Origin: Sanderia malayensis
Lineage: Eukaryota > Cnidaria > Scyphozoa > Semaeostomeae > Pelagiidae
Length of the DNA stretch: 64,000 nucleotides
Assembly (NCBI GenBank): GCA_013076295.1
Contig: RQOL01000361.1
Location: 209,634 to 273,633, forward strand
Reading direction: 5' to 3'
The notes under the pieces were generated by a model. It did no database searches. It saw only the letters and a list, made by a program, of their open reading frames with translations, and was not told where the DNA came from. The first letter of the stretch is position 1; every line of letters starts with the position of its first letter. Positions 9,554-17,417 of the stretch are shown one piece after another. The translations under genes were made by a program, and so were the position numbers.

Positions 9554-10893
9554 ATGCTAACAACAACCGCCGCCACCGCACACTCGCGTCTCAGAAAACG
9601 TCGACTTTCGTCGTCGACAAAAAAATTCTACTGCCTCAAACCGTTTCGTCACACACTCGACGACTACTTGCAAGAATTCGTCACCACGCGCCAAGCCAAA
9701 CAGGCAACCAAATGGAACATCGTCTCCTACTCGTGGCTGCAACGACACGACCAACTGCTTCCTCTGGCGCACAGTCGTCGCTTCTGGCACGATCGTCACA
9801 TCGTCATCGATCCACCACCGCCACCCGCACACGATCAGTGCATACGAGAATACTTCAACGCCTGCTACACACAACTTCAACACCAGGTGACGTTCGCCTC
9901 CTCGCAGCAGCCTTTCGAGTCGGACTTCACCCGGGCTCTCCTCAAACACGACATCGGCAATCCCCAAACTACAGACGACAGCAAAAAGAGAGACGACACA
10001 TTTTGGCCCTCCATCCAAGAAGAGATACAGTACATGATGCTCCACACGTCACGCGAACGCTACAACAACGACTACGAACCGGTTCTCCTCACTCGCAGCC
10101 AAGCCTACGTGGAAACAAGCTCTGACGCAGTAGTACTGCATCCGATAATACCGTACGATCTCTCCAAGATCAGCATCGTCGAATTCAGCAACTGCGTCTG
10201 CTTCGTAAAACGCGACACCCCCCTGCAACGAAAGGAATTCAGCCAGCGATCCCGTTGGTTCGCCCAACTCGAAGACGACGACGACGACGACGACGACGAC
10301 AACAAAAACGACGACAAGAACGATGACGAGACGACGATAACAAAAACGCCGGTGTCCGCACTCGAAACGTCCGGCTTCGTGACGCCGATGCCGACACTCG
10401 AGAGGACTTTGCCGACTTTCGCGTCTGGCTTCGTCTACTCAACCACGCGTACATAGAAATCGAGCACAGTTTCCCTTCGCAGAAACACTACCTGAACAAA
10501 GACTACATCAGCCCACACTTTCAGCACTACGAATTCCGCTTCTACGGCTTTGAACCCGAACTTTGCATACAACTTGCCACCTACTTACAACTACTACCCT
10601 TACAAGACAAAGCCTGGTGCAGGATGGACTACTACATCCGCTTTTATCGACCCTACACCAGCTGGAAATGTATGCCCACCTTGGAACAAGGCTGCTGCTG
10701 CTGCGTCGATTTGGACGCCTGGGGCAACTACACGGTCGACGACATCGATGCCCAATACTTCGTTCGAGAATGCCTCGAACTCGTGCTGCCCTTCAGAACG
10801 CTGCAGGTAAAACAGCCGCCGCCGTTCGCAGCCGCCGCCGCCGCCGCAAACAAACGGAAACAACCTAGGGCAGATACGGCAAACAAACAATAA
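9554..10893 (+). pseudogene. Unrecognised ~445-aa protein, one frameshift
   Basis: The frame from ATG 9554 runs to a stop at 10456. A different frame is open from just after a TGA at 10324 to TAA at 10891-10893 and continues in the same style (Trp, Tyr and Phe-rich, C-ending codons). Together they look like one gene of about 445 codons broken by a single indel near the Asp-run/Lys-Asp tract at 10275-10330, a natural slippage site; an assembly error is possible. The N-terminal half has ordered segments (KFYCLKPFRHTLDDYLQEF; RHDQLLPLAHSRRFWHD). The C-terminal half has aromatic-rich segments (HYEFRFYGFEPELCIQLA) and a CCCC cluster before an Ala/Pro-rich basic tail. No family recognised. A polyadenylation-type signal follows. 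Confidence 0.55.
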
Positions 10894-10965
10894 CTTTAAC
10901 TTTTTGCTATATTGTTTTATTATACTACAATAGCTACTGTCATTTTTTTTTTATACTATACCAAC

Positions 10966-10971
10966 AATAAA
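10966..10971 (+). terminator. AATAAA polyadenylation signal
   Basis: AATAAA lies about 75 bp after the stop codon of the gene ending at 10893, in T-rich sequence and just upstream of the tRNA gene. Confidence 0.5.
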
Positions 10972-11006
10972 AAACATCATTCGTCTTCCTCTCTCTACGT
11001 CTCGTC

Positions 11007-11081
11007 GCCTTGTTAGCTCAGTTGGTAGAGAGCGTCAGTGTCATAGTCTGAAGGTCGTGAGTTCAATCCTCACACAAGGTA
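11007..11081 (+). tRNA. tRNA-Met (CAT), elongator type
   Basis: Acceptor arms gccttgt and acaaggt pair over seven positions. The D-stem is gctc/gagc. The anticodon loop GTCATAG gives anticodon CAT after the conserved T33. The T-arm is gtgag/ctcac with loop ttcaatc. The A box (tagctcagttgg) and B box (gttcaatcc) are intact, and the sequence closely follows animal elongator tRNA-Met. No intron. The last anticodon-stem pair is T-T. It lies only 30 bp downstream of a poly(A) signal and opens the RNA cluster. Confidence 0.9.
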
Positions 11082-11084
11082 GGA

Positions 11085-11092
11085 TTTTTTTT
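11085..11092 (+). terminator. Pol III T-run terminator of tRNA-Met
   Basis: Eight T residues starting four bases after the tRNA 3' end, the standard RNA polymerase III stop. Confidence 0.85.
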
Positions 11093-11137
11093 CTTTTTCT
11101 TATTCCTCGGGACTTTCCCTCGGCACATCGATCGTCC

Positions 11138-11199
11138 TCCTTTTTCTTGCTCCTTTCCAATTAACTTTGATTAATTGGAAATTAGCAAGGAAAAAGAGG
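11138..11199 (-). ncRNA. Hairpin E, pre-miRNA-like
   Basis: The arm ending cctttccaattaa pairs with ttaattggaaattagcaagg and beyond, about 27 pairs with one asymmetric bulge, around a 6-nt loop. On the minus strand it is preceded by a tRNA-3'-end-like remnant (complement of gccaacagaagt, at 11201). Confidence 0.5.
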
Positions 11200-11252
11200 C
11201 GCCAACAGAAGTACTGCCTGCCTCGTCGTCATCATGCTCGTCATCACATTCC

Positions 11253-11314
11253 CCTCTTATCCCTTGTTAATTTCGGCCAACTTTGCTTGAACGAAATTTA
11301 CAAGGGAAAAGAGG
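11253..11314 (-). ncRNA. Hairpin D, pre-miRNA-like
   Basis: cctcttatcccttgttaatt pairs with the segment ending acaagggaaaagagg over about 23-25 positions, with a 16-nt loop. It is the second unit of the same tandem structure as hairpins C and E; each is bordered on the right by gagg(c/t)gcc and an agaagt remnant of the tRNA-like 3' end. Confidence 0.55.
11307..11310 (-). terminator. TTTT on minus strand, possible pol III stop
   Basis: On the minus strand, cctcttttccc gives four T residues about 206 nt after the 5' end of the tRNA-like sequence at 11513. A pol III transcript ending here would contain the tRNA-like domain plus the whole of hairpin C. Confidence 0.35.
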
Positions 11315-11365
11315 CGCCTGCCAGAAGTACTACTACATCATGCTCGTCGTCGTCGTCGTCACATT

Positions 11366-11428
11366 CCTCTTATCTCTTGTGAAATTTGTACAACTTAGAT
11401 TGTACGACATTTTACAAGAGATAAGAGG
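11366..11428 (-). ncRNA. Hairpin C, joined directly to a tRNA-like 3' end
   Basis: cctcttatctcttgtgaaat pairs with the segment ending ttacaagagataagagg. The stem spans about 28 pairs with one or two mismatches and a 6-nt loop. On the minus strand its first base (11428) is immediately next to the discriminator base of the tRNA-like gene (11429), so tRNase Z cleavage would release the hairpin. This is the layout of the tRNA-miRNA fused transcripts of murine gammaherpesvirus 68. Confidence 0.6.
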
Positions 11429-11513
11429 TGCCAGAAGTGGGATTCGAACCCACGCATGCTTACGCACAGAAGACGAATATCGCCCAACGCCTTAACCACT
11501 CGGCCATTCTAAC
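11429..11513 (-). tRNA. Class II (Leu/Ser-type) tRNA-like gene
   Basis: 85 nt on the minus strand. Acceptor gttagaa/ttctggc pairs over seven positions with two G-T pairs. The A box tggccgagtgg and B box ggttcgaatcc are perfect. The T-stem is gtggg/cccac. A long variable arm (tgtgc, gtaa, gcatg) marks it as Leu/Ser type. The anticodon arm is abnormal: no register gives five good pairs with a seven-base loop carrying T33 and a Leu or Ser anticodon. Either it is a decayed tRNA or it serves mainly as a pol III promoter and processing signal for hairpin C, which follows with no spacer. Confidence 0.7.
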
Positions 11514-11519
11514 ACCATC

Positions 11520-11585
11520 CTACCTGTTTGAGAGAATGAAAATCATTCTCTTTAGAAAATGATCTTCAGTCTCTCAAACAAGTAG
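11520..11585. ncRNA. Hairpin A, pre-miRNA-like
   Basis: ctacctgtttgagagaa pairs with tctctcaaacaagtag, then tgaaaatcatt pairs with aatgatcttca. The stem totals about 27 pairs with three mismatches or bulges and a short loop; 66 nt. It is a sister of hairpin B. Confidence 0.5.
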
Positions 11586-11607
11586 CAACACTGATCGTCG
11601 AAAAATT

Positions 11608-11673
11608 CCTACCTGTTCGGGAGAATGAATATTACCCTTTGAGAGGTAATTTTCACTCTCTTGAACAGGCAGG
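11608..11673. ncRNA. Hairpin B, pre-miRNA-like
   Basis: cctacctgttcgggagaatg pairs with the segment ending ctcttgaacaggcagg. The stem has about 29 positions with few mismatches and an 8-nt loop (ctttgaga); 66 nt. Its outer arm shares cctacctgtt with hairpin A, so the two are a tandem duplication. Confidence 0.5.
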
Positions 11674-12022
11674 AGGGACATTCCCTCTGGTTATTCCCCC
11701 GATTTCCCAGCATTCCTTGCGCCTGCGCCCACCTAGCGATGTGCCTCGCAGTGGCACATTCCATTGCACCACCATGATGTCATCTCCAACTTTTCCCGCC
11801 AATATGACGTCAATTTCCCGCTAACCTCTCTCCCATGCAGCCTCGATACCATCCCAATTAGTGTGCACTCAACCTTGGACGAGTGGACCTAAACAGCACC
11901 ATGTATATATACTACTTTGGTGCAGCTGATTCATCGCGAAAGATGGAATGGCAGCCCATGTAATACAAGCGAAAGAAGGAGCACGCACGACTACGCATAA
12001 GTAAGAGACGTATGTTCATTTT
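11674..12022. other. Spacer between RNA cluster and capsid-gene cluster
   Basis: No gene seen. A TATA-like tatatata run near 11903 lies here. This is the convergence point of the plus-strand block (3-11 kb) and the minus-strand Polinton-like block. Confidence 0.5.
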
Positions 12023-12667
12023 CTATATCGATTTTGGGATGATAGATTTTACACCTTTATAATTATAATGTCTTTCTCCCCAATCCTTTACAAACTGGTC
12101 ATTGATATAGTATTGTCCATAATTTCCAAATTTATCTCGACGACTAGCATGTTGTCCTTCTGTTATTACTTTCGGAAATGTTTCTTCTAAAACATAGAAT
12201 ACCTGTCCTGGCCATTTACACGTACTAATTGCATGTAAGAAGTAAATACAATATTCTCCACACACATCTGTATCCCGTGCTTGAATTTCTCTCTCTATTT
12301 CATTTATTTCATATTTCTTCTGTATTTTTGGAATTTGATGTTGAGCTTGTTGCATCATTCGAAAACAAAATCGTTGAAATGTGACGTGTGGTTTAAATCC
12401 GTATGAATAAAAAAAATAGCAGTGACCTATAACATCAAAATACACCACCAACCAATGTCCAACCCCTTTTATTGCACTATCTCAATCTTGTGAAAACAGA
12501 ATAAACGACATAGGAAAATCGCAGTGTAGTACATTTTCAAACCAATCATGAAATAATTTAGTATCTGCGATAAGTATATTGATTTCCTTTTCTGTTAAAA
12601 TTTCTTTAAAACTTTCATTTATATCCGGATCTTTTTTACAAATGTTACATATCTCCTCCCCGTTCAT
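12023..12667 (-). pseudogene. Adenain-like cysteine protease, in-frame TGA
   Basis: Minus-strand frame of 214 codons interrupted once by TGA at 12482-12484. Downstream of it, GHWLVVYFD carries the expected catalytic His (codon 12455-12457), and DTDVCGEYC with the following IYFLHA matches the Cys region of adenovirus-type (C5) maturation proteases, which cut capsid precursors during virion assembly. Polintons and adintoviruses encode this enzyme next to the capsid genes, as here. The stop splits the protein between its N-terminal region and the catalytic half, so this copy is probably inactive unless the TGA is read through. CGA to TGA transition would explain it. The downstream open part alone (from 12451) lacks the catalytic His. 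Confidence 0.8.
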
Positions 12668-12759
12668 GATTAGCTAACCTATGGGTTCCTATTTTTTATC
12701 CCAATATAATTATAAACTTTTTTTTTTCTTTTTTCTTTATGGAATATAATCCAATGTGA

Positions 12760-14184
12760 TCATCGCATTTTTTTAATTCCAACATGATTACTGCAATACA
12801 TCAAGCCAAACGCGACCAATTTTTTCTTCAATGTCTTGGGAACTTTCAATTCCATGGTGACTTGGGACTGTTTTACATCCACCACCTTGATTTGCTTTTC
12901 AATTCTTGTATTTGTTAAATTAAATGCATAGAATGCATACCCTTGCGCTAACCTTCCCATGTCCCCATTAAATTGTAGGCAGGGAACTTCTAGCACACGG
13001 TACATTCCATTCAATGATTCTGTGCAATTTTCGTACTTATCTCTGTACAATTGATTTGTGTAATTTGTTTGAATAGTCAATTCAAAGGAATCTGCCCCTG
13101 TTTGCGGTAGATGTTGGAAATTGAAGGAGTTTTTTTGTGTATTTCCTGCCCAAATTTCATAATCTACAAACCCAAGAATCAGTACGTCTGGAACTGCACC
13201 ACGTACTAATTCGACGGTGAATCTCGCCAGATTATCTTGCAGGGTCCATGAATTGATCAAAAGTCTCTCCAGCCCGTAATTTACTGTGGGAGACACTTGC
13301 AATCTGCTAAGATATTCTGTGTAGCGCGGTGCAGTAAGCGTTATGGTTTTCAAACACAATTCTATGTGTTGATTGTCCCAATCAAAGGTATCTTTTTCAT
13401 CTTCCGGACAAAGCACTGCATATTTTTGATCAACACGTTGGAACACAAGCTTTAATGGAAAGTTTGCGTCTGTGTAGTGGGTGGATTTAAATAAATTCAA
13501 TTTGGGTGTGAATTCAAAATGTTGTGTTTGACTTTTGTTACACAACCTATTTCGTTTAACCCCTTCAGTATTTGAATTTTTGATGTCTTGTTTTTGCTCA
13601 TCCCAGTATTCTACTTGATACTCATCTAATACTTGAGCATTCCAATCTGGCACACGAGCTCCTTTTTTCATTCGAGTAATATTATTATCTAAATAATACC
13701 CATCCTCTGTCTCCAACCTACTCCCCAGTGCTGTTACCGGTTGCTCAAACAAATTGGCAGCAAATGCCTGTTGCGGATAGTGTCCGTTTTGTGATTCAAT
13801 GATTGCTTGACCGATTTGCAAAATTACGTTTTTAAACATCGAATGAGGAGTATTATTGAGTGGAATAAACTTATCTGCTTTGTCAGCAGGAATTGCTGCT
13901 CCTGTCGCCGCCTGAACTAATCTCACACTCATTTTTATGTAGCTCTTACTAAAATCATAGAAATTTCCGATTTGCGCTGGGACAGAAAAATTAATATCCG
14001 AATTACTTCGACCTGGTTGATCATTCATTGGGGTTATTCGATGAAAATTTTGTGCTTGAATATCGGTATCGATATATTCTCTCGTATCGAACGCCAATTT
14101 TTCATCCACGCCATCTTCTTCTGTTCCTTTAAGTACATCACTCACTCCTTCTGGTTCGTTAGACCCCATTTTGATGTTTACCAT
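12760..14184 (-). CDS. Polinton-type double-jelly-roll major capsid protein
   Basis: Intact 474-aa frame from ATG 14184 to TGA 12760. It resembles the F54H12.2-like capsid proteins of Polintons and adintoviruses. Residues about 65-90 (INFSVPAQIGNFYDFSKSYI) fit the first strand region. Residues 110-126 (NNTPHSMFKNVILQIGQ) match the conserved segment that in relatives reads like PxNxxLHSLFxxVxVxLN. Near residues 340-365 FVDYEIWAGNTQKNSFNF matches the GFVDxxAxxGxxxxNPFxF signature, and AFYAFNLT follows later. This would form the virion shell as pseudo-hexameric trimers. It ends 93 bp before the protease start, in the same direction. No stop or frameshift, unlike its neighbours. Host infection or virion formation is not shown. 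Confidence 0.85.
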   Translation of the reverse strand: MVNIKMGSNEPEGVSDVLKGTEEDGVDEKLAFDTREYIDTDIQAQNFHRITPMNDQPGRSNSDINFSVPAQIGNFYDFSKSYIKMSVRLVQAATGAAIPADKADKFIPLNNTPHSMFKNVILQIGQAIIESQNGHYPQQAFAANLFEQPVTALGSRLETEDGYYLDNNITRMKKGARVPDWNAQVLDEYQVEYWDEQKQDIKNSNTEGVKRNRLCNKSQTQHFEFTPKLNLFKSTHYTDANFPLKLVFQRVDQKYAVLCPEDEKDTFDWDNQHIELCLKTITLTAPRYTEYLSRLQVSPTVNYGLERLLINSWTLQDNLARFTVELVRGAVPDVLILGFVDYEIWAGNTQKNSFNFQHLPQTGADSFELTIQTNYTNQLYRDKYENCTESLNGMYRVLEVPCLQFNGDMGRLAQGYAFYAFNLTNTRIEKQIKVVDVKQSQVTMELKVPKTLKKKLVAFGLMYCSNHVGIKKMR

Positions 14185-14414
14185 TCAACTTGTGTTTTAT
14201 TTTTTTTATCGGGACTTTATATAAAACCTTTCTCATCTAAATTTCAAAAAACTGTTTAAAATTTATAATTTGCTAGTTTATCCCGATTTAAAAAATTGTG
14301 TGCTGTCGCGTACATTGCTTGATATCGCTTGAGAATTTTACTTATTTTCTTTTTAACTGGCTTCTTCAATTTTTTCTTTGGAATTTTTAGTAATTTATTC
14401 ACTTTCGCATGCAC

Positions 14415-14935
14415 TTAAGCCACGTTCAAATTTGAAACTTTTACACTCAAATGTCTCGGTTTTAACGCGTGTTTTACATGCGTAATTGCCTTTGGAAGAA
14501 TAATTTCTGGTTTTTTATTCTCTTCTCTTGGTGTTTTTATTACTTTATTTATTTGTTGCATTGAAATGTATTGTTTCTTTGCTGGAGTACCAGATGACTT
14601 TGATTTAGAACGCTTTCTTTTTTTCCCAACACTCTCCAATTCCCGTATTGCTTTCTTTTTCGCTTGCGTTACCAAATTATTTAACCCTTTCCTCGCATGC
14701 TGAACTGTTTTTCGTTTTGCTTTCGTTAATAACGACTTACCTGCACTGGTAATTGCACCTTTTGCTTTTTTCGAACAGCACTTGTTACAGTCGATAAAAT
14801 TCCCTTCCCCTGTAATTTACTTAATATTCCACCGTTATACCATTCAAATCCATTATTTGATGGAGTCGGTCCAGTTAAGCTGGGAATTTTTGGATGAGAA
14901 TAAATACCCGGTGATACAATTCCTCCAGAATACAT
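14415..14935 (-). CDS. Basic minor structural protein with -1 frameshift
   Basis: Two overlapping frames behave as one gene. Frame 1 starts at ATG 14935 and stops at 14726. The -1 frame is open from about 14765 to 14415. The joint is a canonical slippery heptamer, A AAA AAG, in phase at 14771-14765 (minus), so either programmed -1 frameshifting or a one-base homopolymer change links them, giving about 170 residues. The N-terminal part is Gly/Pro-rich with an amphipathic stretch (GGILSKLQGKGILSTVTSAV). The C-terminal part is very basic with nuclear-signal-like KKRKRSKSK. Position between the minor and major capsid genes suggests a core or pVI-like virion protein; sequence alone does not prove this. 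Confidence 0.5.
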
Positions 14936-15012
14936 TTTTTATGTAATATTCATGATTTCTTGTATCAATACCATTTATATTCATTTATTAATGTTTTTTT
15001 TCTTTTTATAAG

Positions 15013-16269
15013 TTATATTAAGCGAAATAGTACATCCACATGTGCTTTTACAACAATTTTCCGCCCTTTCGAATCCAATATTGTACAATGAAAACGAGTT
15101 ACCTGCTGATCTTTTAAATCGCAAAATTGTAATGTTTCTGGTTCATATGATACATAATCCTGACGAATGTTTCGAGTTAAACGAATCCCTAGGATTATAT
15201 CTAACAATGGAATCGATTCATCTCCTACAAATTGTCCTTGTACATTATTACTATATATAAAATATTGGTCGGCATGTATTACACTATCATTTTTTGACAT
15301 TGTCTTTACTACTTTTGAATAGGGTTCTCCTGTCTTTGTGGAACAGCCTTCCGGGAACCAAAATAATTGATCTACTTTACCTACAACAGCTCCTTTATTA
15401 AAGCAGGCTTGTTCATATCGTTTCCAAATTATAGCCTTCTGTTCATCCAATGATACATCTAACACATCAAATCCGCAGAACGGAAGCATCTGTGACCCAA
15501 TCGCGATGTGTATACAATATGGTGGGATATTACTAATTTCCACCCGTTCTGTTCCCTCTTTCGTATTCCTCACAAGTTTCCAGTCTATTGCAAACGATTG
15601 TTTCCATAGGTCATCCGGAAAATATGTGCTTAATAATTTTTTGGATTGCACATCTGGAAATTGTTTAAATGCAAATTTTATAGCTTCTGTAAATGTGTAT
15701 GTCTTTCCGGTTGACATTTCTTTGGTTGTTTTATATTCATTGTAATCACGGATTTCATTCAGTAAATTCTGAATTGTAATTGTTTTTCCTTCCCCAAATC
15801 TCTTTTGTAAATTTTTTGCTATATCAATACGCATTATCGGTGCCATTGGTTTCGCAAAATTCATTTCATATTTCACATGCTTTTTCACATCTATATTAGT
15901 AACCGCATTATAATAATGATTTACATAACTACTATCATTTGCATTTCTTGTTTCAAACATAACCTGCTCCCGTATTAAGTTCGCTGACCGATCATTGTTG
16001 TAACTCTTCCATGCACCTAGATATATTTCTACTATCCAATCTTCTACATTATAATTTTCACCAATTGGAGTACGCAGACTTTTCAACTCTTGTTGATCTT
16101 TAAAATCATATACAATTTTTTTCAAAGCAACTTGCCAACCATCATACACATCAATGTTTAATTCATTATTAGCAGTTTGAATATGTTCATTAAATGTGAA
16201 ATTGGAATTTGGATTTTCACTGTCATAATATCCTTGTAAAATAAATGTATTTTCACTAGCTAATGGCAT
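15013..16269 (-). CDS. Penton-like minor capsid protein
   Basis: Intact 418-aa frame. The N-terminal region has the pattern of Polinton minor capsid (penton base-like) proteins: an extended strand then GWQVALKKIVYDF, matching the family's GxWEVxLxEIxYP. Near residues 340-360 NNVQGQFVGDESIPLLDI matches the conserved VGDxxxPLLR block, and the end (DSKGRKIVVKAHVDVLFRL) matches the terminal beta strand. In relatives this single-jelly-roll protein forms the capsid vertices. Its start is 13 bp after the stop of the upstream gene at 16282, so the two are likely co-transcribed. No breaks. Confidence 0.75.
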   Translation of the reverse strand: MPLASENTFILQGYYDSENPNSNFTFNEHIQTANNELNIDVYDGWQVALKKIVYDFKDQQELKSLRTPIGENYNVEDWIVEIYLGAWKSYNNDRSANLIREQVMFETRNANDSSYVNHYYNAVTNIDVKKHVKYEMNFAKPMAPIMRIDIAKNLQKRFGEGKTITIQNLLNEIRDYNEYKTTKEMSTGKTYTFTEAIKFAFKQFPDVQSKKLLSTYFPDDLWKQSFAIDWKLVRNTKEGTERVEISNIPPYCIHIAIGSQMLPFCGFDVLDVSLDEQKAIIWKRYEQACFNKGAVVGKVDQLFWFPEGCSTKTGEPYSKVVKTMSKNDSVIHADQYFIYSNNVQGQFVGDESIPLLDIILGIRLTRNIRQDYVSYEPETLQFCDLKDQQVTRFHCTILDSKGRKIVVKAHVDVLFRLI

Positions 16270-16281
16270 TGTTACAAACGT

Positions 16282-16776
16282 TCAAATAAACATATCGACA
16301 AATGTACTCGTATTATCAGCAAATATAAGTTCTACAGCAAAACAATTAGGTTGAAATATAATATTATTAGCAATATCTCTTAAATATATCGTACATTTAA
16401 GTTCATTGACATAATTACACTCTTTAAAATCTAAATGCGTCAGTTGATATATATAAACACTTTTTTGATCTCCAAATTTATGTACATAATCACAATGGTT
16501 AAAATGAATATTCGTTAACAATGATACTAAATTCACTTCTTGTTTTCCGTTAATCAAACAATCACTCCATTCCCAAGGAAAATGTATTAAATTTCGTGTC
16601 ACTAATTCCTTGCTTGAAATATCCAACAATCTATTAAAGCAGTCACGTGAAAAATATATTTTTTCTACAGCGACTTTCAATTTTCCATTGAAGTTATGTG
16701 TAAACATCACCTCATCATTCTTCTTACACAATTTAATTTGCTTATTTATTACTTGAATCAACCTTCGCTTAAACAT
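16282..16776 (-). CDS. Hypothetical structural-cluster protein, 164 aa
   Basis: Intact frame whose ATG overlaps the stop of the preceding gene (TAATG at 16776), a tight coupling typical of viral operon-like clusters. The sequence is beta-rich with alternating hydrophobics, starts with a basic segment (FKRRLIQVINKQIKLCKK) and ends hydrophobic (STFVDMFI). I do not recognise the family. Position among capsid genes suggests a virion or assembly role. Confidence 0.65.
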   Translation of the reverse strand: MFKRRLIQVINKQIKLCKKNDEVMFTHNFNGKLKVAVEKIYFSRDCFNRLLDISSKELVTRNLIHFPWEWSDCLINGKQEVNLVSLLTNIHFNHCDYVHKFGDQKSVYIYQLTHLDFKECNYVNELKCTIYLRDIANNIIFQPNCFAVELIFADNTSTFVDMFI

Positions 16777-17417
16777 TATACTTCACTAGTAATATATAGA
16801 CAAATAATACTTGTCCCATCTAACTTTCTGCGACAGTGTGCAATAATTATCTTCTTTGAATCATCCTCCTGTTCATCTGCTCGATTTGGAGTTATTCCCA
16901 ACCAAAACGTTTGAAATTCTCGTTGTTGAACTAGTGAGAACGCTAACTGCTTAAACTCAAATAGTTGATTTTTATACGTCGTTTTATTATTCGCTTTAAA
17001 TTTGATAAATATATTTGCCAATGATCGAGCTGATATACCAGCTGCATAATTGTATGTAATTAAATCACAATTTAATGAAAATGGTTCTGCATGTTTATTA
17101 AATAAACGCGATGCGACCGAAAATGGAATTCCACGTGAACATCCTTTATATGCTGGGGCTGGATATCCTTCATTATACAGATCTATACTATTTTCATTAT
17201 GTTTCAAATTTGCCCAAAACAAGATATCTAGATAATCGTTAACGAAGTTTATATCCGATCCCTTTACATAATTCCGATGTAAGACATAATATGCATATCG
17301 TGTATTTGGTGCATGTTGCGTTATATACTTTAGAAAATCATGTGGTGTATTTCCATAGATAGAAACAAATTTGTCATGGTATTCCTGAATCACTTCGGAA
17401 AATAGTCTGACGTCCAA
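16776..17417 (-). CDS. Hypothetical structural-cluster protein, 213 aa
   Basis: Intact frame from ATG 17417. It overlaps the end of the gene at 17390 by 28 bp in another frame and the next gene by one base. Aromatic-rich with a hydrophobic C-terminal strand (IICLYITSEV). No motif recognised. Because its start overlaps the upstream gene's end, either coupled translation or an old frameshift fusion with the 224-aa gene is possible. Confidence 0.65.
   Translation of the reverse strand: MDVRLFSEVIQEYHDKFVSIYGNTPHDFLKYITQHAPNTRYAYYVLHRNYVKGSDINFVNDYLDILFWANLKHNENSIDLYNEGYPAPAYKGCSRGIPFSVASRLFNKHAEPFSLNCDLITYNYAAGISARSLANIFIKFKANNKTTYKNQLFEFKQLAFSLVQQREFQTFWLGITPNRADEQEDDSKKIIIAHCRRKLDGTSIICLYITSEV

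Noticed and set aside
9554..10893. Assigning the 3-12 kb block to nimaviruses, herpesviruses or another named family
   Set aside because: Low-complexity style and tRNA/hairpin content are suggestive only; no hallmark protein could be matched by reading.
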